The notes beneath the pieces were generated by a model that saw only the letters and a program-made list of their open reading frames with translations, had not been told where the DNA came from and did no database searches. This document shows, one piece after another, positions 43,308 through 52,339 of a DNA stretch of 64,000 nt (the first letter of the stretch is position 1; each line of letters begins with the position of its first letter). The stretch is from Bacteroidia bacterium. Its GTDB lineage: Bacteria; Bacteroidota; Bacteroidia; Cytophagales; Cyclobacteriaceae. The translations under genes were made by a program, and so were the position numbers. The stretch lies in NCBI GenBank assembly GCA_030432655.1, contig JAUILA010000005.1, forward strand, positions 1 to 64,000, in the 5' to 3' direction.

Positions 43308-44552
43308 ATGAAACATGCCGATGTTGTAATCATTGGGGCTGGTATTTCCGGACTTATCGCTGCCATTGAACTTGAAAAGAACGGAATAAATCCGCTTATC
43401 CTTGAAGCTTCTGACGTGCCTGGAGGCAGGTTGAAAACGGACCGTTATGAAGGGTTTTTACTCGACCATGGTTTTCAGGTTCTCCTGACCGCCTACCCGG
43501 AAGCCCGCCATTATTTGGATTATGAATCGCTTAACCTGGCCCGGTTCGAACCCGGGGCCGATGTATACACAGGCGATACGGTCTACCAACTTACAGACCC
43601 GCTTCGTAATCCCGGAAAAATGCTACAGATGTTGTTTTCCGGTATTGGAAGTTTTGGTGACAAACTTACACTCGCCCGTCTTATCAAGGACCTCAGGAAT
43701 GATGACCCTGCCGACATATTCTCCGGGAAGTCAGGATCTACCATAGACTATCTCCGGAACCGGGGCTTTTCCGAAAAGATTATCGAATACTTCTTCAGGC
43801 CTTTTTTTTCAGGAATTTTTCTCGAGACCGACCTTAGCACCTCCAGCAGATTATTTGAATTTGTATTTAAGATGTTTTCAGAAGGATTTGCCGCGTTGCC
43901 GGCAAATGGAATTCAGGCTATCCCCAAGCAATTGATTTCCGGGCTTGCTCAGACAGAGATCAGGTACAATGTGCGTGCAGAGGAAGTTACCCATAAAGGA
44001 ATTCTGACTTCGGATGGAGAATACAGGGCCGGAGATGTCATTATTACTACCTATCCACACCTCCTGTTACCGGGCCTCAGGGATCAGAAACAATACTTTC
44101 ATCGTGTCTTGAATTTGTACTTCCGTGTTCAGGAACCGGTTATCGGAAGACCCCGTTTAGGCCTGACAACCGGCAATCGCCTCATTAATAATTTCTGTTA
44201 TCCAACCCAGTTACATAGCGGGATGTCAGAAAGCCAGAGCCATTTGTTGTCAGTGAGTATTGTAGATGTACCTGATACTGATTTAACAGCAATTATCAGC
44301 CAGGTAAAAGCAGAATGGAATGAATTAACCGGACAGGAGGGAAGTGCACTGGATTTTATCAAAGAATATGACATTTCTCATGCACTTCCTAAAGTGGACC
44401 TGACGGCCTACAATATGCCGCATACGGCAGTTAAGATCCAGGACCATGTATTTGTTGCGGGTGATTATCTTTTATACGGATCCCTGAATGCTGCAATGAC
44501 TTCAGGACGTACTGCCGCCCAGGCGGTAATTGCCGGACGGGGTGTCCGTTAG
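43308..44552 (+). CDS. FAD-dependent oxidoreductase (protoporphyrinogen oxidase / phytoene desaturase-like)
   Basis: 414 residues with the FAD Rossmann signature VVIIGAGISGLIAAIELEKNG and GRLKTDRYEGFLLDHGFQVL, the typical amine-oxidase/desaturase N-terminus, and a C-terminal FAD-binding end DHVFVAGDYLLYGSLNAAMTSGRTAA. The family includes carotenoid desaturases and amine oxidases; no carotenoid genes lie nearby, so the substrate is open. The stop overlaps the convergent lipocalin-like gene by 4 bp. Confidence 0.88.
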   Translation: MKHADVVIIGAGISGLIAAIELEKNGINPLILEASDVPGGRLKTDRYEGFLLDHGFQVLLTAYPEARHYLDYESLNLARFEPGADVYTGDTVYQLTDPLRNPGKMLQMLFSGIGSFGDKLTLARLIKDLRNDDPADIFSGKSGSTIDYLRNRGFSEKIIEYFFRPFFSGIFLETDLSTSSRLFEFVFKMFSEGFAALPANGIQAIPKQLISGLAQTEIRYNVRAEEVTHKGILTSDGEYRAGDVIITTYPHLLLPGLRDQKQYFHRVLNLYFRVQEPVIGRPRLGLTTGNRLINNFCYPTQLHSGMSESQSHLLSVSIVDVPDTDLTAIISQVKAEWNELTGQEGSALDFIKEYDISHALPKVDLTAYNMPHTAVKIQDHVFVAGDYLLYGSLNAAMTSGRTAAQAVIAGRGVR

Positions 44553-45262
44553 AGTCCCAGCTTGCTTCGCTTGGTCCATATTTCATAAATAGGATCACCC
44601 CGGCTGCTGAGACCGCTGTGATGCCACTCACCGTCAATCAATTCATAGTCAAATTCCAGGCTGGCCCCAACCCGGTTATTGTCCCGTGAAAAAACCTGGA
44701 TATGCTCGGTATACTTGCCATTTTCGGTTGTATAGGTTCCGGCACCGGTACCAAAGAATTCGCCGGTTTCCGAATTATAGGCGATCCATTGGAAACGGGT
44801 ACCTGATAGTATTTTCATGGTTTTCCTGGCGCCGGGGGTCATTTGACTTAGTTCTCCGTCCCTCTTTCTCCCTGTGATAAGCCAGGCACCAGCCAGTGCA
44901 CCCGGGCCTCCGTCATCAAGCCGGGACCAGGTGTATGATTCTCCTTTCATTTGATCCCCGCTTATCGTGACCATTTGATTGGCAGACATTCCTACTGATT
45001 CCTTATTCTCCGTATCAAACTCCACAGTGAGGTGAAGGGAATCACTGGGCAGACGTTCCCATTTGCCCCCGCGTGTAGCAATAAATTCGGCCGGATCAAG
45101 CCGGAAGTAGGTCATGGAAAAATGCTCCTGGGTGATTATCAGCATCATCAGTTGTCCGTCTTCAGTAGAGGATTGCCAGGCGCCAATAATCGGATCATTG
45201 TCCTGCGACCGTAAACAGGTGACAGAAAATAAAATGAGCAGAATAGTTATCGTTTGTTTCAT
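44549..45262 (-). CDS. Secreted lipocalin-like repeat protein of unknown function
   Basis: 237 residues with a signal peptide ending near residue 19 (TCLRSQ). Two similar halves each start with a GAW motif (IIGAWQSSTEDG; LAGAWLITGRKRDG), followed by strand-rich segments that read like two small lipocalin-like barrels. No catalytic residues are apparent. Similar exported proteins are frequent in Bacteroidota and often annotated only as membrane or secreted proteins. The gene is monocistronic, and its stop overlaps that of the FAD oxidoreductase. Confidence 0.72.
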   Translation of the reverse strand: MKQTITILLILFSVTCLRSQDNDPIIGAWQSSTEDGQLMMLIITQEHFSMTYFRLDPAEFIATRGGKWERLPSDSLHLTVEFDTENKESVGMSANQMVTISGDQMKGESYTWSRLDDGGPGALAGAWLITGRKRDGELSQMTPGARKTMKILSGTRFQWIAYNSETGEFFGTGAGTYTTENGKYTEHIQVFSRDNNRVGASLEFDYELIDGEWHHSGLSSRGDPIYEIWTKRSKLGL

Positions 45263-45398
45263 AATTGAGGAGGTTTACATCTAATTTACTCTCATTTTTT
45301 AATTTGCCCAAACACGACGGTAATCCTATTTACCTTCACTTAAATGGATTTTAAATCAATAAGACCCTATAATTGTTACTAATTAAAAAGGACAAAGC

Positions 45399-46163
45399 AT
45401 GATAGCGATTATTTCACCGGCAAAGACACTTGATTTTGAGCATCCCTACGATGGGGAGGAAACCTTTCCCCGATTTAAAACTGAAGCAAACAAACTGGTT
45501 AAAGTACTTCGCAAAAAGGATAGTGCCGACCTGCGGTCCCTCATGAATATCAGCGAAAAACTGGCCGACCTGAATGTCGAAAGGTTTGAAAATTATTCCA
45601 TCACAAAGCGGCCTTCTTATGCCAAACAGGCTGTTTTTGCCTTTAGGGGAGACGTGTATCGCGGCCTGGACGTTGATTCGCTGAATAAAGAATCCATAGC
45701 ATATCTTCAGGAGCATTTAAGGATACTTTCAGGACTGTACGGACTTCTTCGTCCGCTCGATGTCATTCAGCCTTATCGCCTCGAAATGGGCACTCATTTG
45801 TCAGTAAACGGATATAACTCTCTTTATGAATTCTGGGGAACGAAGATTAGCCGTGCTCTTAATAAAGATATGAAAGAGCAGGAGGACGATGTTATCATAA
45901 ACCTGGCCTCACAGGAATATTTCAAGGCAGCCAATACTAAAGCATTGAAATCACATGTAATTGATATTGTATTTAAAGATTTTAACCATGGAGCCTACAA
46001 AATCATCGCCGTATATGCCAAAATGGCAAGAGGTCTTATGGTGAGGTACATGGCGGAACATAAAATCACCAACCCGGCCGAGCTTAAAGGATTTGACTAT
46101 GACGGGTATGCGTACGACGACAGTGAGTCGGATAAAAATACCTATGTATTTAAGCGTGGCTGA
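45399..46163 (+). CDS. yaaA: Peroxide stress protein YaaA
   Basis: 254 residues, the standard length. Family motifs: MIAIISPAKTLDF at the N-terminus, FAFRGDVYRGLD, LRILSGLYGLLRPLDVIQPYRLEMGT and NLASQEYFKA. In E. coli YaaA limits free intracellular iron during hydrogen peroxide stress and so protects DNA. It is monocistronic, with a 136-bp AT-rich leader that contains TTTG at 45303-45306 but no convincing -7 box. Confidence 0.96.
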   Translation: MIAIISPAKTLDFEHPYDGEETFPRFKTEANKLVKVLRKKDSADLRSLMNISEKLADLNVERFENYSITKRPSYAKQAVFAFRGDVYRGLDVDSLNKESIAYLQEHLRILSGLYGLLRPLDVIQPYRLEMGTHLSVNGYNSLYEFWGTKISRALNKDMKEQEDDVIINLASQEYFKAANTKALKSHVIDIVFKDFNHGAYKIIAVYAKMARGLMVRYMAEHKITNPAELKGFDYDGYAYDDSESDKNTYVFKRG

Positions 46164-46213
46164 TTATATTGGCGTTCTAATTATTGGGAATTCTAAGTTT
46201 TTATAAGGAATTT

Positions 46214-46229
46214 CCGGGTTTTAACCCGG
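46214..46229 (+). promoter_or_regulatory. GC-rich hairpin directly before the haloperoxidase-like gene
   Basis: CCGGGTT (46214-46220) and AACCCGG (46223-46229) form a perfect 7-bp stem with a 2-nt spacing, ending 7 bases before ATG 46237. A promoter-like pair (ATTG near 46168 and TAAGTTTT at 46194-46201) stands just upstream, so the hairpin would lie near the 5' end of the mRNA and could mask the GGGTGAGG ribosome-binding region. It could also be an operator. Confidence 0.5.
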
Positions 46230-46236
46230 GGTGAGG

Positions 46237-48483
46237 ATGAAGAATTATTTTTTAGCAGGTATCATGTCATTTGTGCTTTTTGGCTTGTTCCTGGCATTCC
46301 ACGATTCAAAGGGAGCTTCAAATCTTATTGAAGCGCCAGTGGAAAAGCTTGAGGATCCATCTGTGGCAAGGTTATGGAATGAGGCACTGCTTTATGGGAT
46401 AAGGAATGACTTTGCCAGGCCTACCGTACATGCCCGGAACCTCTTTCATGTTTCGATGGCCATGTATGACATGTGGGCAGTCTATTCCGGAAAAAATGTA
46501 GCTAATGTATTTCTGGGTCGCCGCTTTCAGGGCTTTTACTGTGCTTTCGACGGCATTGAAGTTCCTGAGGATCCGGAAGGAAGAGAAGCGGCCCAGCATG
46601 AGGCCATAAGTTATGCAGTCTACCGGCTTCTCCAGCATCGTTTTGTCAATTCACCGCGCAGCGCGGCTATTATGCGAAATAATCAGCTTTTGATGGAGTC
46701 ACTGGGCTATGACCCCGGGTTTAATTCAGCTGACTACTCAAGCGGGTCACCGGCAGCCCTGGGGAATTATCTTGCTTCGAAAATCATCGAATTCGGACTT
46801 CAGGATGGATCCAATGAGGCAAACAGTTACGTAAATACTTTTTACCAGCCATTAAACGAACCGCTGGATCCTAATCAGCCTGGTAATCCGCTTATCACGA
46901 ACCCTAACAGATGGCAGCCGTTGTTACTGGACAATTTCATTGACCAGAGTGGCAATCCGACCGGCGAATCACCACCATTTCTCAGTCCTGAATGGGGCAG
47001 GGTCAAGCCGTTTGCCCTTAGCCAGAGGAACATGAGCGTGAAGGAGAGGGAGGGACTGGAATTTCCGGTGTATTTTGATCCCGGTGCGCCTCCCAACATA
47101 GGCAATGACAACGGTCTTTCAGATGATTACAAGTGGAATCACAGCATGGTAGCCGTATGGAGCGGCCTGATGGATCCTTCAAATGAAATAATGATGGATA
47201 TCTCGCCTGCTAGTGTTGGGAACAATCCTGCATACCCGGAGAATGCTTCCGATTTAAGAACATTTTATGATTATAATAACGGCGGGGATAATGGATCAGG
47301 CTATGAGGTAAATCCTGTGACAGGCCAACCTTATGTTCCGCAGATAGTACCGCTGGGTGATTATGCACGGGTACTTGCCGAATTCTGGGCAGATGGACCC
47401 GATTCTGAAACTCCTCCCGGACATTGGTTTACTATTCTTAATTATGTGAATGACCATCCGGAACTTACACGGCGCTTTGGTGGTACCGGGGACGAATTGT
47501 CGCCACTTGAGTGGGATGTCAGGTCCTACCTGATGATGGGTGGGGCCATGCACGATGTGGCAATCACTGCCTGGGGCATAAAAGGATATTATGACTATAT
47601 CAGGCCTGTTTCGGCAATCAGGTATATGGCGGACAGAGGACAGTCAGAAGACCCGGCACTTCCAAATTACAATGAGCATGGATTACCCCTGATAGACGGA
47701 GCGATTGAACTCGTTCAACCCGGTGACCCGCTAGCCGGTTTGAGTAATGAATATGTCAATAAGATAAAGGTGTATGCATGGAAAGGTCCGAGATATATCA
47801 CGGATCCATCTACTGATCAGGCCGGTGCCGGCTGGATCCTGGCGGAGAACTGGTGGCCGTACCAGCGCCCAACCTTTGTAACGCCTCCCTTTGCAGGGTA
47901 TATTTCAGGTCATTCAACATTTTCCAGTGCAGGCGCTGAAATACTGGAATTGCTTACAGGAAGTGAGTATTTCCCGGGTGGATTGGGAGAATTTATCGCG
48001 CACCGCAATGAATTCCTGGTTTTTGAAGAAGGTCCGAGTGTGGATATCCGACTGCAATGGGCCAGATACAGGGACGCAGCAGACCATTCGAGCATTTCCC
48101 GGATCTGGGGTGGAATTCATCCGCCTGCAGATGATATGCCCGGGCGTCACATCGGGCATCAGATCGCACAACAGGTATTCGATAAAGCTGTGACCTATTT
48201 CACGAATACGATCACCTCAATTCCTGAGACAAATAAGAACACCGGGGTTTCGGTTTATCCAAATCCGGTTGGTACCGGCGAGGAAATCACTCTTTTAACA
48301 GATCAGCTTCCAGAAAGTGTTCGATTTACTGATGTTACCGGTAAAACTGTTTTGGCAATGGGCCGGTCCGACTATCCGGATGGGAAAATACACATGGATA
48401 CAATGATACCTGGCCTTTATCTGATCCGTCTTGATTACGGGAATGAAATCCGGTCAATGCGCCTGATTGTCAGGGAAAAGTAA
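46237..48483 (+). CDS. Vanadium-haloperoxidase/PAP2-like enzyme with type IX secretion C-terminal domain
   Basis: 748 residues from ATG 46237 (GTG 46231 is possible). A signal sequence (FLAGIMSFVLFGLFLAF) starts it. The haloperoxidase/acid-phosphatase fold is shown by the RP motif (R456 in YIRPVSAIRYM), SGH at 557-559 (His559, the acid-base residue) and RIWGGIH (R622 to H628, where vanadate or phosphate binds). The last 75 residues are a Por secretion (T9SS type A) tail: VYPNPVGTG, then GLYLIRLDYG and RLIVREK. The protein should be exported through T9SS to the surface. Whether it oxidises halides or hydrolyses phosphate needs testing. Codon use matches the neighbours. Confidence 0.88.
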   Translation: MKNYFLAGIMSFVLFGLFLAFHDSKGASNLIEAPVEKLEDPSVARLWNEALLYGIRNDFARPTVHARNLFHVSMAMYDMWAVYSGKNVANVFLGRRFQGFYCAFDGIEVPEDPEGREAAQHEAISYAVYRLLQHRFVNSPRSAAIMRNNQLLMESLGYDPGFNSADYSSGSPAALGNYLASKIIEFGLQDGSNEANSYVNTFYQPLNEPLDPNQPGNPLITNPNRWQPLLLDNFIDQSGNPTGESPPFLSPEWGRVKPFALSQRNMSVKEREGLEFPVYFDPGAPPNIGNDNGLSDDYKWNHSMVAVWSGLMDPSNEIMMDISPASVGNNPAYPENASDLRTFYDYNNGGDNGSGYEVNPVTGQPYVPQIVPLGDYARVLAEFWADGPDSETPPGHWFTILNYVNDHPELTRRFGGTGDELSPLEWDVRSYLMMGGAMHDVAITAWGIKGYYDYIRPVSAIRYMADRGQSEDPALPNYNEHGLPLIDGAIELVQPGDPLAGLSNEYVNKIKVYAWKGPRYITDPSTDQAGAGWILAENWWPYQRPTFVTPPFAGYISGHSTFSSAGAEILELLTGSEYFPGGLGEFIAHRNEFLVFEEGPSVDIRLQWARYRDAADHSSISRIWGGIHPPADDMPGRHIGHQIAQQVFDKAVTYFTNTITSIPETNKNTGVSVYPNPVGTGEEITLLTDQLPESVRFTDVTGKTVLAMGRSDYPDGKIHMDTMIPGLYLIRLDYGNEIRSMRLIVREK

Positions 48484-48529
48484 TTTACGGCCAATCAGAA
48501 CAACCCATCCCTTTTGTTGTTTATTCAAT

Positions 48530-48985
48530 ATGAAAGTTCGTCTTCAAAGCGCGGTAAGGGGTACCATCAACGAAGTTTGGGACAATTTTGACGAGCAATT
48601 GTTCAGGTATCTGCTGCCAACGGGGACCAGGCTGATCAAGTTTGATGGTTCCGACCCAGGTGACATTGTACACCTCAAATTTCCTTTTAAACAGGAGTGG
48701 ATCAGCAAAATCACAGAAGTCCACCGCCAGGACGATCATTGTTTTTTTGTAGATAAGGGAATTAAATTACCGGGGCCTCTCAAGTTCTGGAAACATAAAC
48801 ACCATGTTTATCACATTAACAAGTATAAAACACTTATAGTGGATGATATGGAATACAGTACAGGGTCTGAATTACTGGATTTGCTTATTTATCCGTTTCT
48901 TTACCTGGCATTCCTGCCAAGAACCTCTCTTTACAGGAAATACTTTCAGTCAATGACCAATACCGAACAGCTATCGACTCAGTAA
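48530..48985 (+). CDS. SRPBCC-like ligand-binding protein
   Basis: 151 residues from ATG 48530; the open frame reaches back into the haloperoxidase-like gene, but that start would be in its 3' end. The sequence LQSAVRGTINEVWDNFDEQLFRYLLP and HRQDDHCFFVDKGIKLPGPLKFWKHKHHV fits the START/SRPBCC helix-grip fold. The ligand is unknown. The C-terminus contains a hydrophobic stretch (LLDLLIYPFLYLAFLP) that is likely the long family helix. It runs straight into the next gene (membrane hydrolase). Confidence 0.75.
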   Translation: MKVRLQSAVRGTINEVWDNFDEQLFRYLLPTGTRLIKFDGSDPGDIVHLKFPFKQEWISKITEVHRQDDHCFFVDKGIKLPGPLKFWKHKHHVYHINKYKTLIVDDMEYSTGSELLDLLIYPFLYLAFLPRTSLYRKYFQSMTNTEQLSTQ

Positions 48986-48996
48986 CACAATTTGTT

Positions 48997-49998
48997 TTGG
49001 GTGCTGCCGTAGGCGAAGCAGTAGCCGGCAAAAAAGAAGGATGGAAAGCACCGCTATGGGGTGGAATCTGCGGAACTATTCCGGACCTTGATGTGATATC
49101 TTCCACTTTTATGCATGTGGTGAAAAGTAATCAGTTTCACCGGACAATTACGCATTCAATTCCGTTCTTTATTATCATGGCACCTCTGTTGGGCTACCTT
49201 ATACACCGATTGCATTCTTCAGGTCCTGCCACCTTTAAAGACTGGACAATCCTTGCTTTCCTGGCGTTATTTACCCATGCACTTCTGGACTGTTTTACTA
49301 CCTGGCCCACATTACTCTTCTGGCCACTCCAGGTTAAAGTGGCATGGAAAAGTATTTTTGTGATAGATCCGCTTTACACGATCCCGCTCGCCACAGGGTT
49401 GATCGCCGCCATGTTCTACCGGAAAGACCGGCAAATCAGGCGAAAACTTAACTATGCCGGAATAGTGATTAGTTCTGCCTACCTTTTTTTTACTGTACTG
49501 AATAAGCAATATATAAACGATGTATTCAGAAAGGCTCTTGATGAACAAAACCTGGCTGTGACCCGCATGGATACCCGGCCGTCTCCACTTAATAATATCC
49601 TTTGGGTGGTCAATGCCGAATCCCCGGAAGGATACTATATCGGTTATTATTCGATATTTGACCCTAACATCACTCAGGAATTTGAATTTCATCCCAAAAA
49701 CCATGGTTTGTTGGAGGAAGTTCCGCATACCTTGTTACTTGAAAAACTGGTTGATCTCTCAGATGGCTGGTATACACTTCGTGAGCAGGCTCCCGGGCAT
49801 CTGATCTTTAATGACCTTCGGTTTGGTACAAACAAAGGGTGGGAACCCGGTGGTGAATTTATCTTTTCTTATGACCTGGAAAAACAGGGCAGCGAGCTGC
49901 TTATTTCAGAAAAAGGACGAACATTTGACGACTCTCCCGGGCAAATTTTGTCGGGTTTGTTTAACAGGATGTTTGCCCGGTCAAATACTGGTGGATAA
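48997..49998 (+). CDS. YdjM/DUF457-type membrane-bound metal-dependent hydrolase
   Basis: At least 333 residues, with about five spans and the family pattern GAAVGEAVAGKKEGWKAPLWG, GTIPDLDV, FHRTITHS and ALFTHALLDCFT (the His/Asp residues are likely metal ligands). TTG 48997 is the first canonical start, but the family normally begins MDSVTQFVLGAA, and the frame here continues upstream as ..AIDSVTQFVLGAA with ATC (48973) at the Met position. The true start is therefore uncertain and may be the ATC, which would overlap the SRPBCC gene by 13 bp. The C-terminal 130 residues are soluble. It is coupled to the next gene (TAATG). Its substrate is unknown; the family is related to LexA-regulated YdjM. 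Confidence 0.85.
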   Translation: MGAAVGEAVAGKKEGWKAPLWGGICGTIPDLDVISSTFMHVVKSNQFHRTITHSIPFFIIMAPLLGYLIHRLHSSGPATFKDWTILAFLALFTHALLDCFTTWPTLLFWPLQVKVAWKSIFVIDPLYTIPLATGLIAAMFYRKDRQIRRKLNYAGIVISSAYLFFTVLNKQYINDVFRKALDEQNLAVTRMDTRPSPLNNILWVVNAESPEGYYIGYYSIFDPNITQEFEFHPKNHGLLEEVPHTLLLEKLVDLSDGWYTLREQAPGHLIFNDLRFGTNKGWEPGGEFIFSYDLEKQGSELLISEKGRTFDDSPGQILSGLFNRMFARSNTGG

Positions 49999-51020
49999 TG
50001 ACAGTAAAACGTAAGTCATACGTAGTTTCCAAGGCCGGGAATATCAAAAATCTGCAGATGGAAACGGAGCATATCCCTGAACCACGGGAGAATGAGGTTC
50101 TTGTGGCGGTCCGCAGCATCGGGCTCAACTTTGCCGATATTTTTGCCATTCTCGGACTTTACAGCGCAACCCCGGAGGGAAGTTTTATACCCGGATTGGA
50201 ATTTGCCGGCGAAGTCATTAAAACGGGCCCCGGCGTGGGGGAATTCACGAAAGGGGATCGGGTAATGGGCGTAACACGTTTCGGAGGATATACCACCCAT
50301 ATAACTAGTGAATCAGCTTATTTGCAAAAGATACCAGTAGACTGGAACTATGACCAGGGAGCCGCTTTTCTTGTTCAGACGCTTACTGCGTACTATGGAT
50401 TATATACTCTGGGCCAGTTGAAGGAGAATGAAACCGTACTGATCCACAGTGCCGCGGGGGGTGTCGGTCTTATGGCCAACCGTCTGGCAAAGAAGAAAAA
50501 TGCGGTGACCATTGGAACGGTTGGGAATGCCGGAAAGCTTGATCTGCTTAAACAAGAAGCATATGATCACGGGATTGTGCGTTCCGGTAAATTCGGAAGC
50601 GACCTTGACGATATACTTAAAGGGGAAAAACTGGATGTGGTCATGGAATGTATAGGCGGTAAAATTTTTCGTGCCGGGTATGAAAGGCTGGCGCCTCGTG
50701 GCAGAATGGTTGTGTATGGCTCGGCACGTTACGGTGACCAGTCAGACCGGCCCAACTGGCTACGGCTTGCCTGGTTGTATCTGACAAGGCCAAAAATTGA
50801 CCCGCAGAAAATGATCGAGCTCAACCGGTCAGTGCATGGGTTTAACCTGATATGGCTGTATGAACAAAAAGAGCTGATGCATACCATACTGAGTGAGCTG
50901 GAAGCATATTCTTTGTCGGCACCGCATGTGGGACATAGCTTCCCTTTTGAAGAGTTGCCGAAAGCCATCAAACTTTTCCAGTCCGGAACTACTACTGGAA
51001 AAGTAGTAATACATACCTGA
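49998..51020 (+). CDS. Zinc-less medium-chain dehydrogenase (quinone oxidoreductase/VAT-1 type)
   Basis: 340 residues of the MDR superfamily. GroES-like N-terminus with GLNFADIFAILGLY and PGLEFAGEVIKTG; the NADPH-binding loop is HSAAGGVGLMANRLAKK. There are no zinc-ligand cysteines, as in quinone oxidoreductase and synaptic vesicle VAT-1 proteins. The C-terminal region with LFQSGTTTGKVVI matches this group. It starts on the last base of the upstream stop (TAATG), and its own stop abuts that of the opposite M14 peptidase gene with no gap. Confidence 0.9.
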   Translation: MTVKRKSYVVSKAGNIKNLQMETEHIPEPRENEVLVAVRSIGLNFADIFAILGLYSATPEGSFIPGLEFAGEVIKTGPGVGEFTKGDRVMGVTRFGGYTTHITSESAYLQKIPVDWNYDQGAAFLVQTLTAYYGLYTLGQLKENETVLIHSAAGGVGLMANRLAKKKNAVTIGTVGNAGKLDLLKQEAYDHGIVRSGKFGSDLDDILKGEKLDVVMECIGGKIFRAGYERLAPRGRMVVYGSARYGDQSDRPNWLRLAWLYLTRPKIDPQKMIELNRSVHGFNLIWLYEQKELMHTILSELEAYSLSAPHVGHSFPFEELPKAIKLFQSGTTTGKVVIHT

Positions 51021-52247
51021 TTATTTTGATAGCATAAGCTCCATAAGAGCATCCGCAGCAGATTCACCGATACGCTCAATCCGCTTACGGGGCGAATCAT
51101 CGCCGACTTCATAGGTGACAGCTTCCGTTTCAAACGTATCATAGAACCAACGGGTTGAAACCGGAGAATTGCCACTCGTCGGGATTCGATTGGCCTCATA
51201 ATCGCCGAGGTCCTGCTCGATCCTGTCAAGCCACCTATGTGTAAAGCCAGTCATATTCGTTTCGCGATCTTCCTCAAAAACATAGAAAAGATCCTCCTGG
51301 GTTGAGTGAAAATCAATCGCAAAAAGGATTTGTTTGTTATTCTCCTGAACCCAGGAAACCAGGTAATCCCTGATAGCCGACGTCTCAGGCTGATTAAAAG
51401 AGTACCAATCACGGTTGAGGTCTATACCTCCTGCATTATGCCGCCAGTGTCCCATGTCCACTCCATCCGGATTCACCATGGGCACCATGATAAGTTGAAA
51501 TTCATCCCGAAACGAAACAGCCAGGGAATCGTTCTTCATCAAATCATTTACAAACGCCTGCAACGCCAGAAAGCCGGTTGCCTCCGGGGGATGCTGTCGT
51601 CCAATGATCACCACCACATTTTCACTGGCAGGATTTCCCGCTGAAAGTAAACGGATGGGTTTACCGAGGGTGCTGTACCCGATATCCTTTGTTTGTGCCC
51701 CGGCAATTTTGGACAAGCTGTCCAGGTAATTATAAACATACTGACTAGTCATGATCTCCTGGGCCGCCACGAATAAGGTATCAGGCCCGATTTCAAGGTG
51801 CATACGGGTCACCTGATTGGTCGTGTCATTAACAAAATCGGAGGAATCTATCGGAGTCCAGTTAACCATATCGTGGCTCAGGTCGGGATAATAGCGATGG
51901 GTATAATCATCTGTGTATTTAAGTTCGACCGTTATCTTCCGTTCTTTTTCTGACCAGATACTGAAAGCATACCACGGACTTTTATTAATCGGTCCGTTTT
52001 CGGGAGAGATCACTGCCGTGTACAATGTATCATTTTGACGTACGAAATCATTCAGCCTCGAAGAGACAAAATCATTACTTACTGAAAGACTGCCGTTATC
52101 CATCCGCCAGGTTCGCTTTACCTGATAGCTGATCTCCTTTGTGCGTGTATCGGTTGATCCTTCAGGATCATAAGATTCAGGTTCAACGCCTTTTGAACAG
52201 GAGGCTATTACAAAAAGCGATAGAATAAATGAAAAGTAACGAAGCAT
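51021..52247 (-). CDS. M14-family zinc carboxypeptidase lipoprotein
   Basis: 408 residues. The signal ends in lipobox IASC (C17), so the enzyme is a lipoprotein. An N-terminal beta-sandwich of about 125 residues precedes the carboxypeptidase domain: GRQHPPEATG supplies the first zinc His and Glu, GGIDLNRDWYSFNQPE contains the substrate-binding Asn-Arg, IDFHST the third zinc ligand, and AVTYEVGDDSPR the general base Glu. This set fits the cytosolic-carboxypeptidase-like (M14 subgroup with N-terminal domain) type. It is a single gene. Confidence 0.9.
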   Translation of the reverse strand: MLRYFSFILSLFVIASCSKGVEPESYDPEGSTDTRTKEISYQVKRTWRMDNGSLSVSNDFVSSRLNDFVRQNDTLYTAVISPENGPINKSPWYAFSIWSEKERKITVELKYTDDYTHRYYPDLSHDMVNWTPIDSSDFVNDTTNQVTRMHLEIGPDTLFVAAQEIMTSQYVYNYLDSLSKIAGAQTKDIGYSTLGKPIRLLSAGNPASENVVVIIGRQHPPEATGFLALQAFVNDLMKNDSLAVSFRDEFQLIMVPMVNPDGVDMGHWRHNAGGIDLNRDWYSFNQPETSAIRDYLVSWVQENNKQILFAIDFHSTQEDLFYVFEEDRETNMTGFTHRWLDRIEQDLGDYEANRIPTSGNSPVSTRWFYDTFETEAVTYEVGDDSPRKRIERIGESAADALMELMLSK

Positions 52248-52339
52248 GAACGAAAAATTAGCGTTATAAATTTACCGGTTGAAATGGCTCCCGGTGTTAA
52301 GTTGCCAAAGATACAAAGGTGATCAGGAAGGAAAAATAA

